Numbered from the stretch's first letter, positions 24,908 through 35,469 are shown. The stretch: DNA of 64,000 bases from Toxotes chatareus (GCA_016801885.1 JAFBJY010001474.1:1-64000), one strand, 5' to 3'. Program-made: numbers and translations. The notes: generated by a model not told the origin, from the letters alone.

Positions 24908-26634
24908 CTAACAAATCCCCAAATTTTTGTTTTTCCTGTACGCTGATACTATTTGATGAGTTGGTAATAATCCTGAATTCCCCATTATTGACTCATAATT
25001 GTTCTTAATTCTATGATTAAGTAATGTGCTAACTGTTGAATAATATGTGATTAAAGGAATCATTTCCTTCTCACACCTTTGTTTTTTCTCCTGAAATTTA
25101 TCCAAACAGTGTCGTAAGAAGGATCTGGAATAACCTCTTTCCCGCAATGCCTTAAATAAAATTTGAACTGCTTCCCAAAAATCCTCTGTTCGTGTACAAA
25201 TCCTTTTAAATCTTAATAATTGTGATTTTACTATACCTCTAAAGGTATGCTTCGGGTGGAAACTTGACTTAAAAAGCAAGGCATGCGTGTCTGTCTTTTT
25301 GAAATAAACTTTTATATCTAATGTGTGATGAATGGCATTTGAAGGTCCTTTATACACTGTGGTGTCTAGAAAATCAATTGAATCCCGATCCACTACATAT
25401 TTTAATTTAATTGAAGGATCATGAGTGTTTAAAATTTCAATAAATTGTTCAAATTCTTCCTTTGAATCCAGCCAAATTCCCCAAATATCGTCCAAATATC
25501 TCAAATAATGAAGTGGCTTTTTGGGACACTTGGCTAATGCTCCTTCTTCCCAATTAGCCATGAATATATTTATGTAGGCAGGTGCAAACCTTTTACCCAT
25601 TGCTGTACCCTTAATTTGTAAATAAAATTCCCCATCAAATTCAAAATCATTCCGTGTCAAATTAATCTCCAATAATTCTAATATCTCTTCATCTGGTCTT
25701 TTTTCATCTGGATATTTTTGAAAAATTTGTCTAACAGCTGATATGCCCGCTGGAATATCAATATTTGTATATAAACTGTCTATATCAATTGAAAAAAACA
25801 AAGAATCTGGAGGAACTTTTAAACTTTTAACAACTTCAATAAAATGATATGTGTCCTTCACATAAGATGGGTGTTTTGTAGATAAGGGATTCAAATAATA
25901 ATCTATGTATTGTGCTGTTCTATATGTGTCACTATTACAGTCGGACACAATTGGTCTCCCAGGAGGAATTTCGAAAGGTATGGTCCATTTCTCAGGTTCC
26001 TTATGAACTTTAGGCAAGATATAAAATCTTCGTGGCCTTGGTTGTATGTCCCCCTGTAAATACCTTTTTTGTGCTGCATTAATAAATTTTTTCTTCTGTA
26101 ATTTGTCCAGAATCTGTTTTACCAAAGGAATTGATTTTAAATACACTGGTTCTTCCAATTTTTTATAATAAACCTTATCATTAAGTTGTCTCTGAACTTC
26201 CTGAATATATTGATCCCTTCCTAAAATTACCACCATACTCCCCTTATCCATGGTTTAATTACAATATGTTTATTTTCAACCAATTGTTTTAGTGCTTCAA
26301 TTTCTTCTTCTGATAAATTTGGTTTTTCCTTATAACTCCTAAAATGATTTTCAAATGTTTCTTTATCTTTTTGAATTAATAAATCAATCTCTGGTGGTAA
26401 ACGATTACATGGTGGAGTCCAAGATGATGTTGGTAAAAATGGTGGTGGTTTTCCTGACTCTGAATCCCTAAAATATGTAGCTAATTTAATTTTCCTATGA
26501 TAATTTTGAATGTCCAATTGTAATTGAGTTTTCTGATTCTTATTTAAATTAATTGTTGGGACAAAAGTCAGTCCCCTGCTTAAAAGATCCAATTGTGCTT
26601 TGGATGGCTTAAAATTCTTAGCCAAAATCTTCAC
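24908..26634 (-). pseudogene. PLE-1 ORF2: Penelope-type reverse transcriptase, one frameshift
   Basis: Two overlapping frames form one protein. The first 135 residues (26634-26227) hold the PLE-type N-terminus with LSRGLTFVPT and end at IVIKP. A one-base shift near 26250 joins them to a 447-codon frame (26251-24908) that opens with DKGSMVVIL. In that frame: LPKVHK at ~79-84, GRPIVS at ~98-103, motif A SIDIDSLYTNID at ~154-165, motif B QIKGTAMG at ~212-219, catalytic RYLDD at ~251-255, FLDTT at ~294-298, and the PLE thumb FHPKHTFRGIVKSQLLRFKR at ~331-350. All catalytic Asp residues are present. The frame ends early at GIC because of an indel before the linker to GIY-YIG. It would copy element RNA into DNA. 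Related RT fragments lie in PLE-2 copies at 40.5, 44.6, 54.2 and 57.6 kb. Confidence 0.93.
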
Positions 26635-26700
26635 ATTGTGAGATAAGAGGGGTTGAGGCCCCCTATCCCCTCCTCTCCAAGACTTACGGGGCTTGTAAGT

Positions 26701-28640
26701 TTAAACAGCAGCCCAGTGGTCAAACATCGCCTGGGCTGTCGCCTTTGTCCAGTGAATATGATCACTCTCGTTCGAAAGTACTTTCTGTCGAGAGGTGCAA
26801 TGTAAGGCATGTTTTTGGCAATGTGATTATTCAGATCCCTGATTGTCTCCCTCTCAGCCAAAGGCAGAGCAGGAGAGACGTTGATCAAAGGATCCAAATC
26901 TCCAATACGGGAAAGCCTTTTTGGCTGCCCGTAATGCTGCCTGCACCTGTTTTATTGCCGTTTCTTTAGCCTTTTGCTGACGGCAATTCAGGCCAAACGA
27001 CAAAATCAGTTTCTCAATTGTAAGGAAGCTGGTCGCCTTCCGACAGAATAGCATGAGCATGCCGGAAATTTGCTCCCGGATAACTCTCTATCTGTAAATC
27101 AGGGATTGAGTGATCCGGTATCCTGGAGATATTGGAATCCCCAATGATCACCCATTTCTTTGTGGCACTCAAACTCCAGTCCACCATCTTTCGGGTTGTA
27201 GAGATGTGTCTCTTAACCCTATAGGTGACTGGACGTGGAGTTGAGGTGTCGTGTGGACTTGCCCCACAAAGACTTGACATGTCCCGTTCCCCTACATCTA
27301 TCTGAGGAGAGACTGGTGCCGTATGAACTTGGACCAATCTGTCCTGCAAAGTTTGGGGTTGCTGTCTGGAAACTCCCGTTCTGGGGAGTGGAACCAGGGT
27401 TGGAGTGGTATCTGGACTGGCATGCAGATCCATTTCCAACAAGGAGGAGTTCGGCTGTGGATCTTTCTTTTTCTGAGCCACCTCTTGGCTTGAAGTTCCA
27501 TCCGAAATCTCCAAAAGGAGGCTGTCCTCCTCCACCACACAGGGATTTTGTCCCCTCTGCCCCCTCGAGGGCCTCTGTGCCTTAGGAGACTCTGGTTCTG
27601 GGGTTTGGACTGCAGAGTCTCTCTTTTGAGTCTCTGCATCCCCCGTTCCCTGCTGTGGGGGCTCAACTGAAACCCCATCATCTCCCTGAGGAGCTGTTTG
27701 TGAGCCTGTTGTAACCCGTTGTGGGGGTGCTGACTGCTCCTCCACAACAGCTTGTGCATCTGGCACAGCTTGTGCATCCGGCACAGCTTGTGCCTCAGCA
27801 TCTTTGGCAGCCTCTTTATCAGGCTCTTTATCAGGCTCCTTGCATGCATAATCAGTGCTTCAGCATGGTCAATGACCTCCTGCCGAATCTGGGGCAAGTT
27901 TTTTGCGTGCCCATTTAGTAGCCACCTGGAACGCTGGTTTCCAATCAGGCAGCAATTCCTGAACCAACTCTTTCAGGAGGACCTCTAGCCCATCCTTATA
28001 ATGGTCATGCAGGATGAGCAAAGTGTTGTAGCCCCAGTTCTTTGCATTCCCTGCTATGAGATCCTCAGTTTGCGAAGTTGGTGATGCAGGTTTAATCATG
28101 GAGGTCAAGGTATCCACCATACGGGAAATCATAAGGGGCTCTGATTTTCCCTCCTCCGGGGAAACATTTTGGAGGTGGTGGACCATCTTGATCACCTTGT
28201 GAAGTTTGAACCAAGAGGCCGAATTTGGGGTCAGTGCTCACTTGGGGCTGATTTCCCCAGTGGCTGGCTGAGGCCTTCTTTGATCCCTGTCGGCCCTGTG
28301 TGTTGTCTTGGGCACGAACTGAAAAGGCAACCCTAGTTATAGGGGCCGCCAGTGGGTGGGGCTGGCTAGCCACCCACGCATAGGATCGGGATTGGGGACC
28401 CTGATATCTCCGAAACTGGGGAGCATAGGAACCACGTGAGGGAGGCACAGGCTGGTTAGGGACATGGTTCAAAACCTGTCCCCCAACTGTCTGAGGGACA
28501 GGAAGTGCACGTCCTTTCCCCAGTAGCCCCCATACCCCGAGTCCATGGGTCCATTGTTGAAGAATGCAGTCACGGGGGTCGACCACGCTTTCCCCGTGCA
28601 TTACCATGACCCACTCACCCTCATCGGGAGGATAACCCAT
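26701..28640 (-). pseudogene. PLE-1 ORF1: protein with C-terminal SGNH-hydrolase-like domain, frameshifted
   Basis: Start chosen at Met-Gly-Tyr-Pro-Pro-Asp (28640), the first Met after the leader, which is repeated in the 3' pLTR. An N-terminal region (to ~28200) is followed by a predicted helical part with NWGYNTLLILHDHY and WARKKLAPD (~28050-27890). Next come an acidic linker with AQAVPD repeats (~27830-27720), a Gln/Ser/Pro-rich stretch, and a final domain with WVIIGDSN (nucleophile Ser in GDS near 27140), PGANF, ILSFGLN and a terminal DHIHW-type His motif just before the stop at 26701. GDS, Gly-Leu-Asn and Asp-x-x-His are SGNH-hydrolase hallmarks, and such domains occur in some retroelement ORF1 proteins. 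I associate this combination with fish PLE-linked proteins from memory only. At least four frameshifts (near 28170, 27880, 27040 and 26880) make it a pseudogene. It ends about 65 bp before ORF2. Confidence 0.75.
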
Positions 28641-28840
28641 GATGAGGGTGGTTGGATTGGCCTTAGTTGTTGTTTTTTAAATATTTTTTAACTTAAAAGT
28701 AACTGAAATTGTTTTTAGAAAAATAAAAAATACAAAAACACAGAAAAATAAAAAAATAAAAAATAAAAACTAGGATGTATGAACTAAAAACTAAGTTTTT
28801 AAATCAAACAATGAAATAAACCTGTTTTTAAATTAAATTA

Positions 28841-28872
<32 letters not shown>

Positions 28873-30055
28873 AAATAAAACAATGTGTGCCCTAAACATG
28901 ACGTTTTCGACCTGAAAAGGTCTTCTTCAGGCGAAGGGCACAAAAAAACAATGAATTTCTAAGCTGGCAGTCTGCAGAGATGTTACCTCTTAAGCTGGCC
29001 AAGCAGAGAATGAGAGGGAAGTGGCGATCCTCTATTTATAGAGTAGGAGGAGTTCCTTCAAACAAGTCTGGGCAAGTTCAGTTTCCAATCGGTTTTTTGT
29101 TTTTTCTTTTTTTCATGCATTAAAACACTGAGTATTAACCCTATGTAAAAGAAAATGAATGTTTTTAAATGTAGATTCTATTTTTTATATATTTTAAAGG
29201 TTTTAACTTAGTTTTAATAATGATTTAAATTAAATTCAATTATAATTAAATAAATGAACGAACAAATAAATTAAGTTTCTTCTTCTTCTTTTTTTTATAT
29301 TTTTAAATGTTTTTACAATGTTTTTTAGGTTTTTAATGGTTTTTAAGTTTTTTATGGTTTTTGATGGTTTTAAAGGTTTTTTGACTATAAATCTTAAATT
29401 TTAAATGTTTTAACTACTATTTTGCCTTAAATGAAAATGAAACAAGTCTGAACTGTTGCTCATTTGCCCAATAATATTTTTAGACTTAAATTGTACATAA
29501 ATAAATAATGAAATAAAAAGGAAAAAGGGAAAGGGCTAGGTTTAAGGGAATTGTTAAGGTTAGGGCTGGGAAAAGGGGAGATGTTAGGTTTAAGAAAAGA
29601 AAGGGATCAGGGCTGGGAAAGAAGGAAAGGAAAGATGTTAGGGTTAGGAAAGGAAAAGGATAATGCTAGGAAAGAAGGAAAGGAAAGATGTTAGGGTTAG
29701 GAAAGGAAAAGGATAGTGCTAGTAAAGAAAGAAAGGAAAGGGGGTGGGTTAAGGTTAGGAAAGGGAAAAGGGAGTGGGTTAGGGTTAGGAAATAAAAAAG
29801 GGGGTGGGGGGGGTTGGGGATAAAGGAAAAGGGAAGGGATTAAGGTTAGGGAGGGGGAGTGGTTAGGGTTAGGATTTAGGAAAAGGGAAGGGGTTAAGGT
29901 TAGGGAGGGGGAGTGGTTAGGGTTAGGATTAGGGAAAAGGGAAGGGGTTAAGGTTAGGGAGGGAGAGTGGTTAGGGTTAGGGTTAGGAAAGGGGAGTGGT
30001 TAGGGTTAGGAAAGGGAAGAAATGGGTCTAAGAAAAAAGTAAAGTTAGGGTTAGG
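28453..30055 (-). mobile_element. PLE-1 5' direct terminal repeat (pLTR)
   Basis: Counterpart of 22660-24293. It runs from a 5'-truncated 3'UTR piece (truncated into a pure TTAGGG array at about 30048), through the hammerhead-like motif (28887-28941) and leader, into ORF1. Homology to the other terminal repeat stops at GGTTAGGGACATGG (28454-28467), inside ORF1. Confidence 0.88.
28887..28941 (-). ncRNA. Hammerhead-like ribozyme motif, PLE-1 5' pLTR
   Basis: Same elements as 23092-23146, with a few changes in stem III (loop GUCAU between AAC and GUU) and an extra A in the GAAA box. Outer stem GUGCCC/GGGCAC intact. The interval between the two motifs (~5.8 kb) would be one unit-length element RNA. 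Confidence 0.6.
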
Positions 30056-30204
30056 GTTAGGGTTAGGGTTAGGGTTAGGGTTAGGGTTAGGGTTAGGGTT
30101 AGGGTTAGGGGGTTAGGGTTAGGGTTAGGGTTAGGGGTTAGGGTTAGGGTTAGGGTTAGGGTTAGGGTTAGGGGTTAGGGGGTTAGGGTTAGGGTTAGGG
30201 TTAG
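30048..30204 (+). repeat. Interstitial (TTAGGG)n array
   Basis: About 25 nearly perfect hexamers with a few TTAGGGG variants, directly at the truncated 5' end of PLE-1 and leading into unit E. Confidence 0.97.
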
Positions 30205-31133
30205 GGTTAGGTAGGGGTTTCAAAGCCTGCTCTCCATTAAGGAGTGCAGGAGGTGCACTCTCCTTTTACTCTGGTCTGACTGCTGGGGCCCTGGAGCCGG
30301 CCCCTGAAAAAATTAGCCAATACTTAGCTTTAGTTTGAGCATAGTTTTGCTTCTTCTTTTTAGCTTGTCCAATAAGCTTAAGTTAGCGTAGTCAGTTTGT
30401 CAAAAAATTAGCCATGTTTAGCTTTATCTTTACTTAGTTTTAGTTGTAGCTTTTTCCTTAGCTTACTCTTAGCTTTCTTGCTTTTATCTTCTTTGTTTAG
30501 CTTCTCTTAGCTTTTTAGCTTGCTTGCTTTTTCTTAACTTTGCTTTCTTTAGCTTCTTTTGCTTTTCTTAGCTTTGTCTTGCATGGCGTTTAGCTTGTTT
30601 TAGCTTAATTTAGAGGTGCCTCCGGGGTTACGTTTGGCATGTTTGTGCCTTCTTCAGACCCAAGCACCTTCTCTGTCGCTGTCTAATTCGCTTCTGCCAG
30701 ATTTCTTTGACTCGCTTTACATAGTCCCTTCGCTCCACCCACTTTGCCTTTTTGTTATCCAATGTTTAGGTTTAAATTCCCTTCTCTTTTTGTTTTTGAA
30801 TTCCAATTAACCCTTCCTTCTGCTTTCCCCTTACCAGAACCCTTCCTTCATTTACGTCTATCTAGTTTTGGATTATGCTCTTCCTTTTATAGGGTTTTTA
30901 TATTCATTTGGCTTTTCTCGCCTCTTTATTTCTTTGTTTCTTTATTTCTTTACTTTGGCTTATTTCCTTTTAGCATATCCCCAAGTAGATTCACGGTTAG
31001 GGTTAGGGCAGGGGGGCTAGGGGTTAGGTTAGGCACACCAACTAGGGGTTGTTAGGGTTAGGGTTGGGGGAGGATTAGGGTTAGGGGCTGGGGCTCCAGG
31101 GCCACAGCACAGTTACCAAGAGGGATCTGGCAA
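30205..31133 (-). repeat. Unit E copy 3
   Basis: First of five tandem ~930 bp units. Starts GGTTAGGTAGGGG and ends after GATCTGGCAA. The plus strand holds a TTAGCTT-rich pyrimidine tract (about 30320-30610), the hammerhead-like core, then a T-rich segment and TTAGGG-like sequence. Confidence 0.8.
30615..30668 (-). ncRNA. Hammerhead-like motif, unit E copy 3
   Basis: Outer stem GGUGCU/GGCACC, CUGAAGA and stem GGCA/UGCC are present. The GAAA box lacks its G. Decayed or mis-called. Confidence 0.45.
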
Positions 31134-32062
31134 GGTTAGGTAGGGGTTTCAAAGCCTGCTCTCCATTAAGGAGTGCAGGAGGTGCACTCTCCTTTTACTC
31201 TGGTCTGACTGCTGGGGCCCTGGAGCCGGCCCCTGAAAAAATTAGCCAATACTTAGCTTTAGTTTGAGCATAGTTTTGCTTCTTCTTTTTAGCTTGTCCA
31301 ATAAGCTTAAGTTAAGCGTAGTCAGTTTGTCAAAAAATTAGCCATGTTTAGCTTTATCTTTACTTAGTTTTAGTTGTAGCTTTTTTCCTTAGCTTACTCT
31401 TAGCTTTCTTGCTTTTATCTTCTTTGTTTAGCTTCTCTTAGCTTTTTAGCTTGCTTGCTTTTTCTTAACTTTGCTTTCTTTAGCTTCTTTTGCTTTTCTT
31501 AGCTTTGTCTTGCATGGCGTTTAGCTTGTTTTAGCTTAATTTAGAGGTGCCTCCCGGGTTACGTTTGGCATGTTTGTGCCTTCTTCAGACCCAAGCACCT
31601 TCTCTGTCGCTGTCTAATTCGCTTCTGCCAGATTTCTTTGACTCGCTTTACATAGTCCCTTTCGCTCCACCCACTTTGCCTTTTTGTTATCCAATGTTTA
31701 GGTTTAAATTCCTTCTCTTTTTGTTTTTGAATTCAATTAACCCTTCCTTCTGCTTTCCCTTACCAGAACCCTTCCTTCATTTACGTCTATCTAGTTTTGG
31801 ATTATGCTCTTCCTTTTATAGGGTTTTTATATTCATTTGGCTTTTCTCGCCTCTTTATTTCTTTTTTCTTTTTATTTCTTTACTTTGGCTTATTTCCTTT
31901 TAGCATATCCCCAAGTAGATTCACGGTTAGGGTTAGGGCAGGGGGGCTAGGGGTTAGGTTAGGCACACCAACTAGGGGTTGTTAGGGTTAGGGTTGGGGA
32001 GGATTAGGGTTAGGGGCTGGGGCTCCAGGGCCACAGCACAGTTACCAAGAGGGATCTGGCAA
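31134..32062 (-). repeat. Unit E copy 4
   Basis: 929 bp, same structure as copy 3. Minor indels in homopolymers only. Confidence 0.8.
31546..31599 (-). ncRNA. Hammerhead-like motif, unit E copy 4
   Basis: As copy 3: GAAA box missing its G. Confidence 0.45.
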
Positions 32063-32994
32063 GGTTAGGTAGGGGTTTCAAAGCCTGCTCTCCATTAAGG
32101 AGTGCAGGAGGTGCACTCTCCTTTTACTCTGGTCTGACTGCTGGGGCCCTGGGCCGCCCCTGAAAAAAATTAGCCAATACTTAGCTTTAGTTTGAGCATA
32201 GTTTTGCTTCTTCTTTTTAGCTTGTCCAATAAGCTTAAGTTAGCGTAGTCAGTTTGTCAAAAAATTAGCCATGTTTAGCTTTATCTTTACTTAGTTTTAG
32301 TTGTAGCTTTTTTTCCTTAGCTTACTCTTAGCTTTCTTGCTTTTATCTTCTTTGTTTAGCTTCTCTTAGCTTTTTAGCTTGCTTGCTTTTTTCTTAACTT
32401 TGCTTTCTTTAGCTTCTTTTTGCTTTTCTTAGCTTTGTCTTGCATGGCGTTTAGCTTGTTTTAGCTTAATTTAGAGGTGCCTCCGGGTTACGTTTGGCAT
32501 GTTTGTGCCTTCTTCAGACCCAAGCACCTTCTCTGTCGCTGTCTAATTCGCTTCTGCCAGATTTCTTTGACTCGCTTTACATAGTCCCTTTCGCTCCACC
32601 CACTTTGCCTTTTTGTTATCCAATGTTTAGGTTTAAATTCCCTTCTCTTTTTGTTTTGAATTCCAATTAACCCTTCCTTCTGCTTTCCCTTACCAGAACC
32701 CTTCCTTCATTTACGTCTATCTAGTTTTGGATTATGCTCTTCCTTTTATAGGGTTTTATATTCATTTGGCTTTTCTCGCCTCTTTATTTCTTTGTTTCTT
32801 TATTTCTTTACTTTGGCTTATTTCCTTTTTAGCATATCCCCAAGTAGATTCACGGTTAGGGTTAGGGCAGGGGGGGCTAGGGGTTAGGGTTAGGCACACC
32901 AACTAGGGGTTGTTAGGGTTAGGGTTGGGGGAGGATTAGGGTTAGGGGCTGGGGCTCCAGGGCCACAGCACAGTTACCAAGAGGGATCTGGCAA
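32063..32994 (-). repeat. Unit E copy 5
   Basis: 932 bp tandem unit. Differs from copy 4 by a few homopolymer lengths and loss of AGC in the CCTGGAGCC motif. Confidence 0.8.
32476..32528 (-). ncRNA. Hammerhead-like motif, unit E copy 5
   Basis: As copy 3: GAAA box missing its G. Confidence 0.45.
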
Positions 32995-33928
32995 GGTTAG
33001 GTAGGGGTTTCAAAGCCTGCTCTCCATTAAGGAGTGCAGGAGGTGCACTCTCCTTTACTCTGGTCTGACTGCTGGGGCCCTGGAGCCGGCCCCTGAAAAA
33101 ATTAGCCAATACTTAGCTTTAGTTTGAGCATAGTTTTGCTTCTTCTTTTTAGCTTGTCCAATAAGCTTAAGTTAGCGTAGTCAGTTTGTCAAAAAATTAG
33201 CCATGTTTAGCTTTATCTTTACTTAGTTTTAGTTGTAGCTTTTTTCCTTAGCTTACTCTTAGCTTTCTTGCTTTTATCTTCTTTGTTTAGCTTCTCTTAG
33301 CTTTTTAGCTTGCTTGCTTTTTCTTAACTTTGCTTTCTTTAGCTTCTTTTGCTTTTCTTAGCTTTGTCTTGCATGGCGTTTAGCTTGTTTTAGCTTAATT
33401 TAGAGGTGCCTCCCGGGGTTACGTTTCGGCATGTTTGTGCCTTCTTCAGACCCAAGCACCTTCTCTGTCGCTGTCTAATTCGCTTCTGCCAGATTTCTTT
33501 GACTCGCTTTACATAGTCCCTTTCGCTCCACCCACTTTGCCTTTTTGTTATCCAATGTTTAGGTTTAAATTCCTTCTCTTTTTGTTTTTGAATTCCAATT
33601 AACCCTTCCTTCTGCTTTCCCCTTACCAGAACCCTTCCTTCATTTACGTCTATCTAGTTTTGGATTATGCTCTTCCTTTTATAGGGTTTTTATATTCATT
33701 TGGCTTTTCTCGCCTCTTTATTTCTTTGTTTCTTTATTTCTTTACTTTGGCTTATTTCCTTTTTAGCATATCCCCAAGTAGATTCACGGTTAGGGTTAGG
33801 GCAGGGGGGGCTAGGGGTTAGGGTTAGGCACACCAACTAGGGGTTGTTAGGGTTAGGGTTGGGGGAGGATTAGGGTTAGGGGCTGGGGCTCCAGGGCCAC
33901 AGCACAGTTACCAAGAGGGATCTGGCAA
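32995..33928 (-). repeat. Unit E copy 6
   Basis: 934 bp tandem unit. Together with copy 1 it keeps the intact GTTTCGGCATG core on the plus strand, so it is closest to the inferred ancestral unit. Confidence 0.8.
33405..33460 (-). ncRNA. Hammerhead-like ribozyme motif, unit E copy 6
   Basis: CUGAAGA, stem GGCA/UGCC, intact GAAAC and outer stem GGUGCU/GGCACC. Best-preserved of the tandem E series. Confidence 0.6.
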
Positions 33929-34677
33929 GGTTAGGTAGGGGTTTCAAAGCCTGCTCTCCATTAAGGAGTGCAGGAGGTGCACTCTCCTTTTACTCTGGTC
34001 TGACTGCTGGGGCCCTGGGCCGGCCCCTGAAAAAAATTAGCCAATACTTAGCTTTAGTTTGAGCATAGTTTTGCTTCTTCTTTTTTAGCTTGTCCAATAA
34101 GCTTAAGTTAGCGTAGTCAGTTTGTCAAAAAATTAGCCATGTTTAGCTTTATCTTTACTTAGTTTTAGTTGTAGCTTTTTTCCTTAGCTTACTCTTAGCT
34201 TTCTTGCTTTTATCTTCTTTGTTTAGCTTCTCTTAGCTTTTTAGCTTGCTTGCTTTTTCTTAACTTTGCTTTCTTTAGCTTCTTTTGCTTTTCTTAGCTT
34301 TGTCTTGCATGGCGTTTAGCTTGTTTTAGCTTAATTTAGAGGTGCCTCCGGGTTACGTTTGCATGTTTGTGCCTTCTTCAGACCCAAGCACCTTCTCTGT
34401 CGCTGTCTAATTCGCTTCTGCCAGATTTCTTTGACTCGCTTTACATAGTCCCTTTCGCTCCACCCACTTTGCCTTTTTGTTATCCAATGTTTAGGTTTAA
34501 ATTCCCTTCTCTTTTTGTTTTTGAATTCCAATTAACCCTTCCTTCTGCTTTCCCCTTACCAGAACCCTTCCTTCATTTACGTCTATCTAGTTTTGGATTA
34601 TGCTCTTCCTTTTATAGGGTTTTTATATTCATTTGGCTTTTCTCGCCTCTTTTTATTTCTTTGTTTCTTTATTTGTT
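33929..34677 (-). repeat. Unit E copy 7, truncated
   Basis: The tandem series ends here. The unit stops in the T-rich segment after CTTTATTTG and continues as degenerate TTAGGG-like DNA. Confidence 0.78.
34341..34392 (-). ncRNA. Hammerhead-like motif, unit E copy 7
   Basis: Core shortened further (GTTTGCATG on the plus strand): GAAA box and stem II both damaged. Confidence 0.35.
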
Positions 34678-34808
34678 AAGGTTAGGGTTAAATAGGGGTG
34701 GAACGGTTAGGGTTAGGATGGGGAAGATTAATCAGATAGGAGGGAGAGGGGGAGAGGGATGGAAGGGTTAAGGTTAGGGAAAGTGTATGGATAGGGGGTT
34801 AGGGTTAG
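34678..34808 (+). repeat. Degenerate TTAGGG-like spacer
   Basis: TTAAGGTTAGGGTTAA and G/A-rich stretches between the E array and the first PLE-2 copy. Nothing else seen. Confidence 0.7.
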
Positions 34809-34955
34809 GAGAGAAGCTGAACCCATCTCCCGTAGGAGACAGGAAGTGCACGGTCCTTCGACCCGAGGGTCCCACACTAAACTGGACCCTCTGCTGTTGA
34901 CGGAAGCGTTGGCGTTTTCGGCCATACCGCATTTCCGTCCAGCCCCGTCCATCAT
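34809..34955 (-). pseudogene. PLE-2 ORF1 N-terminal fragment
   Basis: Starts Met-Met-Asp-Gly-Ala-Gly. A neighbouring frame gives GPSGxxDRALPV-like residues that align with GLLGKGRALPV of PLE-1 ORF1, so the two families share an ORF1 N-terminus. It is cut off about ten codons later at telomere-like DNA. The same fragment recurs in every PLE-2 copy. Confidence 0.65.
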
Positions 34956-35347
34956 GGTTGTTTGTTTTGTTTATGTTGTGTCGTAGGTTTTTTGTTGTAT
35001 ATATTTTAAATGAAATTATTAAAAGAAAACTGTAAATCAAATCTGTCTTCTGTCTTTATTTGTCTTTTTTAATTAACTCAAAACACTTTCTCAAAAGGAG
35101 AAAGGAAAAACTATCACAAACTAAATTGTTTTCAAGTCAAAACTCAAATTATTTCAATAAACTAAATCAAATCTTCTTTATTTTTTTAATTATTTTATGT
35201 TTTTTGTCTTTTTCTTTTTGTCTTTTTTGTACTTTTAAATGTTTTTATATCCAAAATAACAATAAACTAAAAATACTTTCCAAAAGAGGAAAGAAAAACT
35301 GTTTATACAATAAATCAAAAACTTTTATTTATCAAAAATCAAAATAT

Positions 35348-35389
<42 letters not shown>

Positions 35390-35412
35390 AATCAAATGGC
35401 CAAATACAAAAT

Positions 35413-35469
35413 CACGTGCCTAACGCGACGTTTCGACCGTCAATCGGTCTTCCTCAGGCTGGGCACGTG
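35413..35469 (-). ncRNA. Hammerhead-like ribozyme motif, PLE-2 copy a
   Basis: Minus-strand RNA: 8 bp outer stem CACGUGCC/GGCACGUG, core CUGAGGA plus one A, stem II GACCG/CGGUC with AUUGA loop, GAA, stem III ACG/CGU with UCG loop, then U before the 3' outer strand. Core position 7 is G here and A in other copies, which the hammerhead core allows. Confidence 0.68.

Larger units (their letters stand above)
22660..30055 (-). mobile_element. PLE-1: near-complete Penelope-like element between TTAGGG tracts
   Basis: Order on the minus strand: truncated 3'UTR, hammerhead-like motif, leader, ORF1 (SGNH-like), ORF2 (RT then GIY-YIG), telomere-like 3'UTR, hammerhead-like motif, leader, start of ORF1. 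It is thus a partial head-to-tail dimer longer than one unit. Both outer ends abut TTAGGG DNA, and no conventional target-site duplication can be discerned. All reading frames carry indels, so this copy is not autonomous as sequenced. Confidence 0.9.

Noticed and set aside
22660..30055. PLE-1 as an LTR retrotransposon or retrovirus
   Set aside because: No integrase, protease, RNase H or primer-binding site. RT motifs and GIY-YIG are Penelope-type, and the terminal repeats contain coding sequence.
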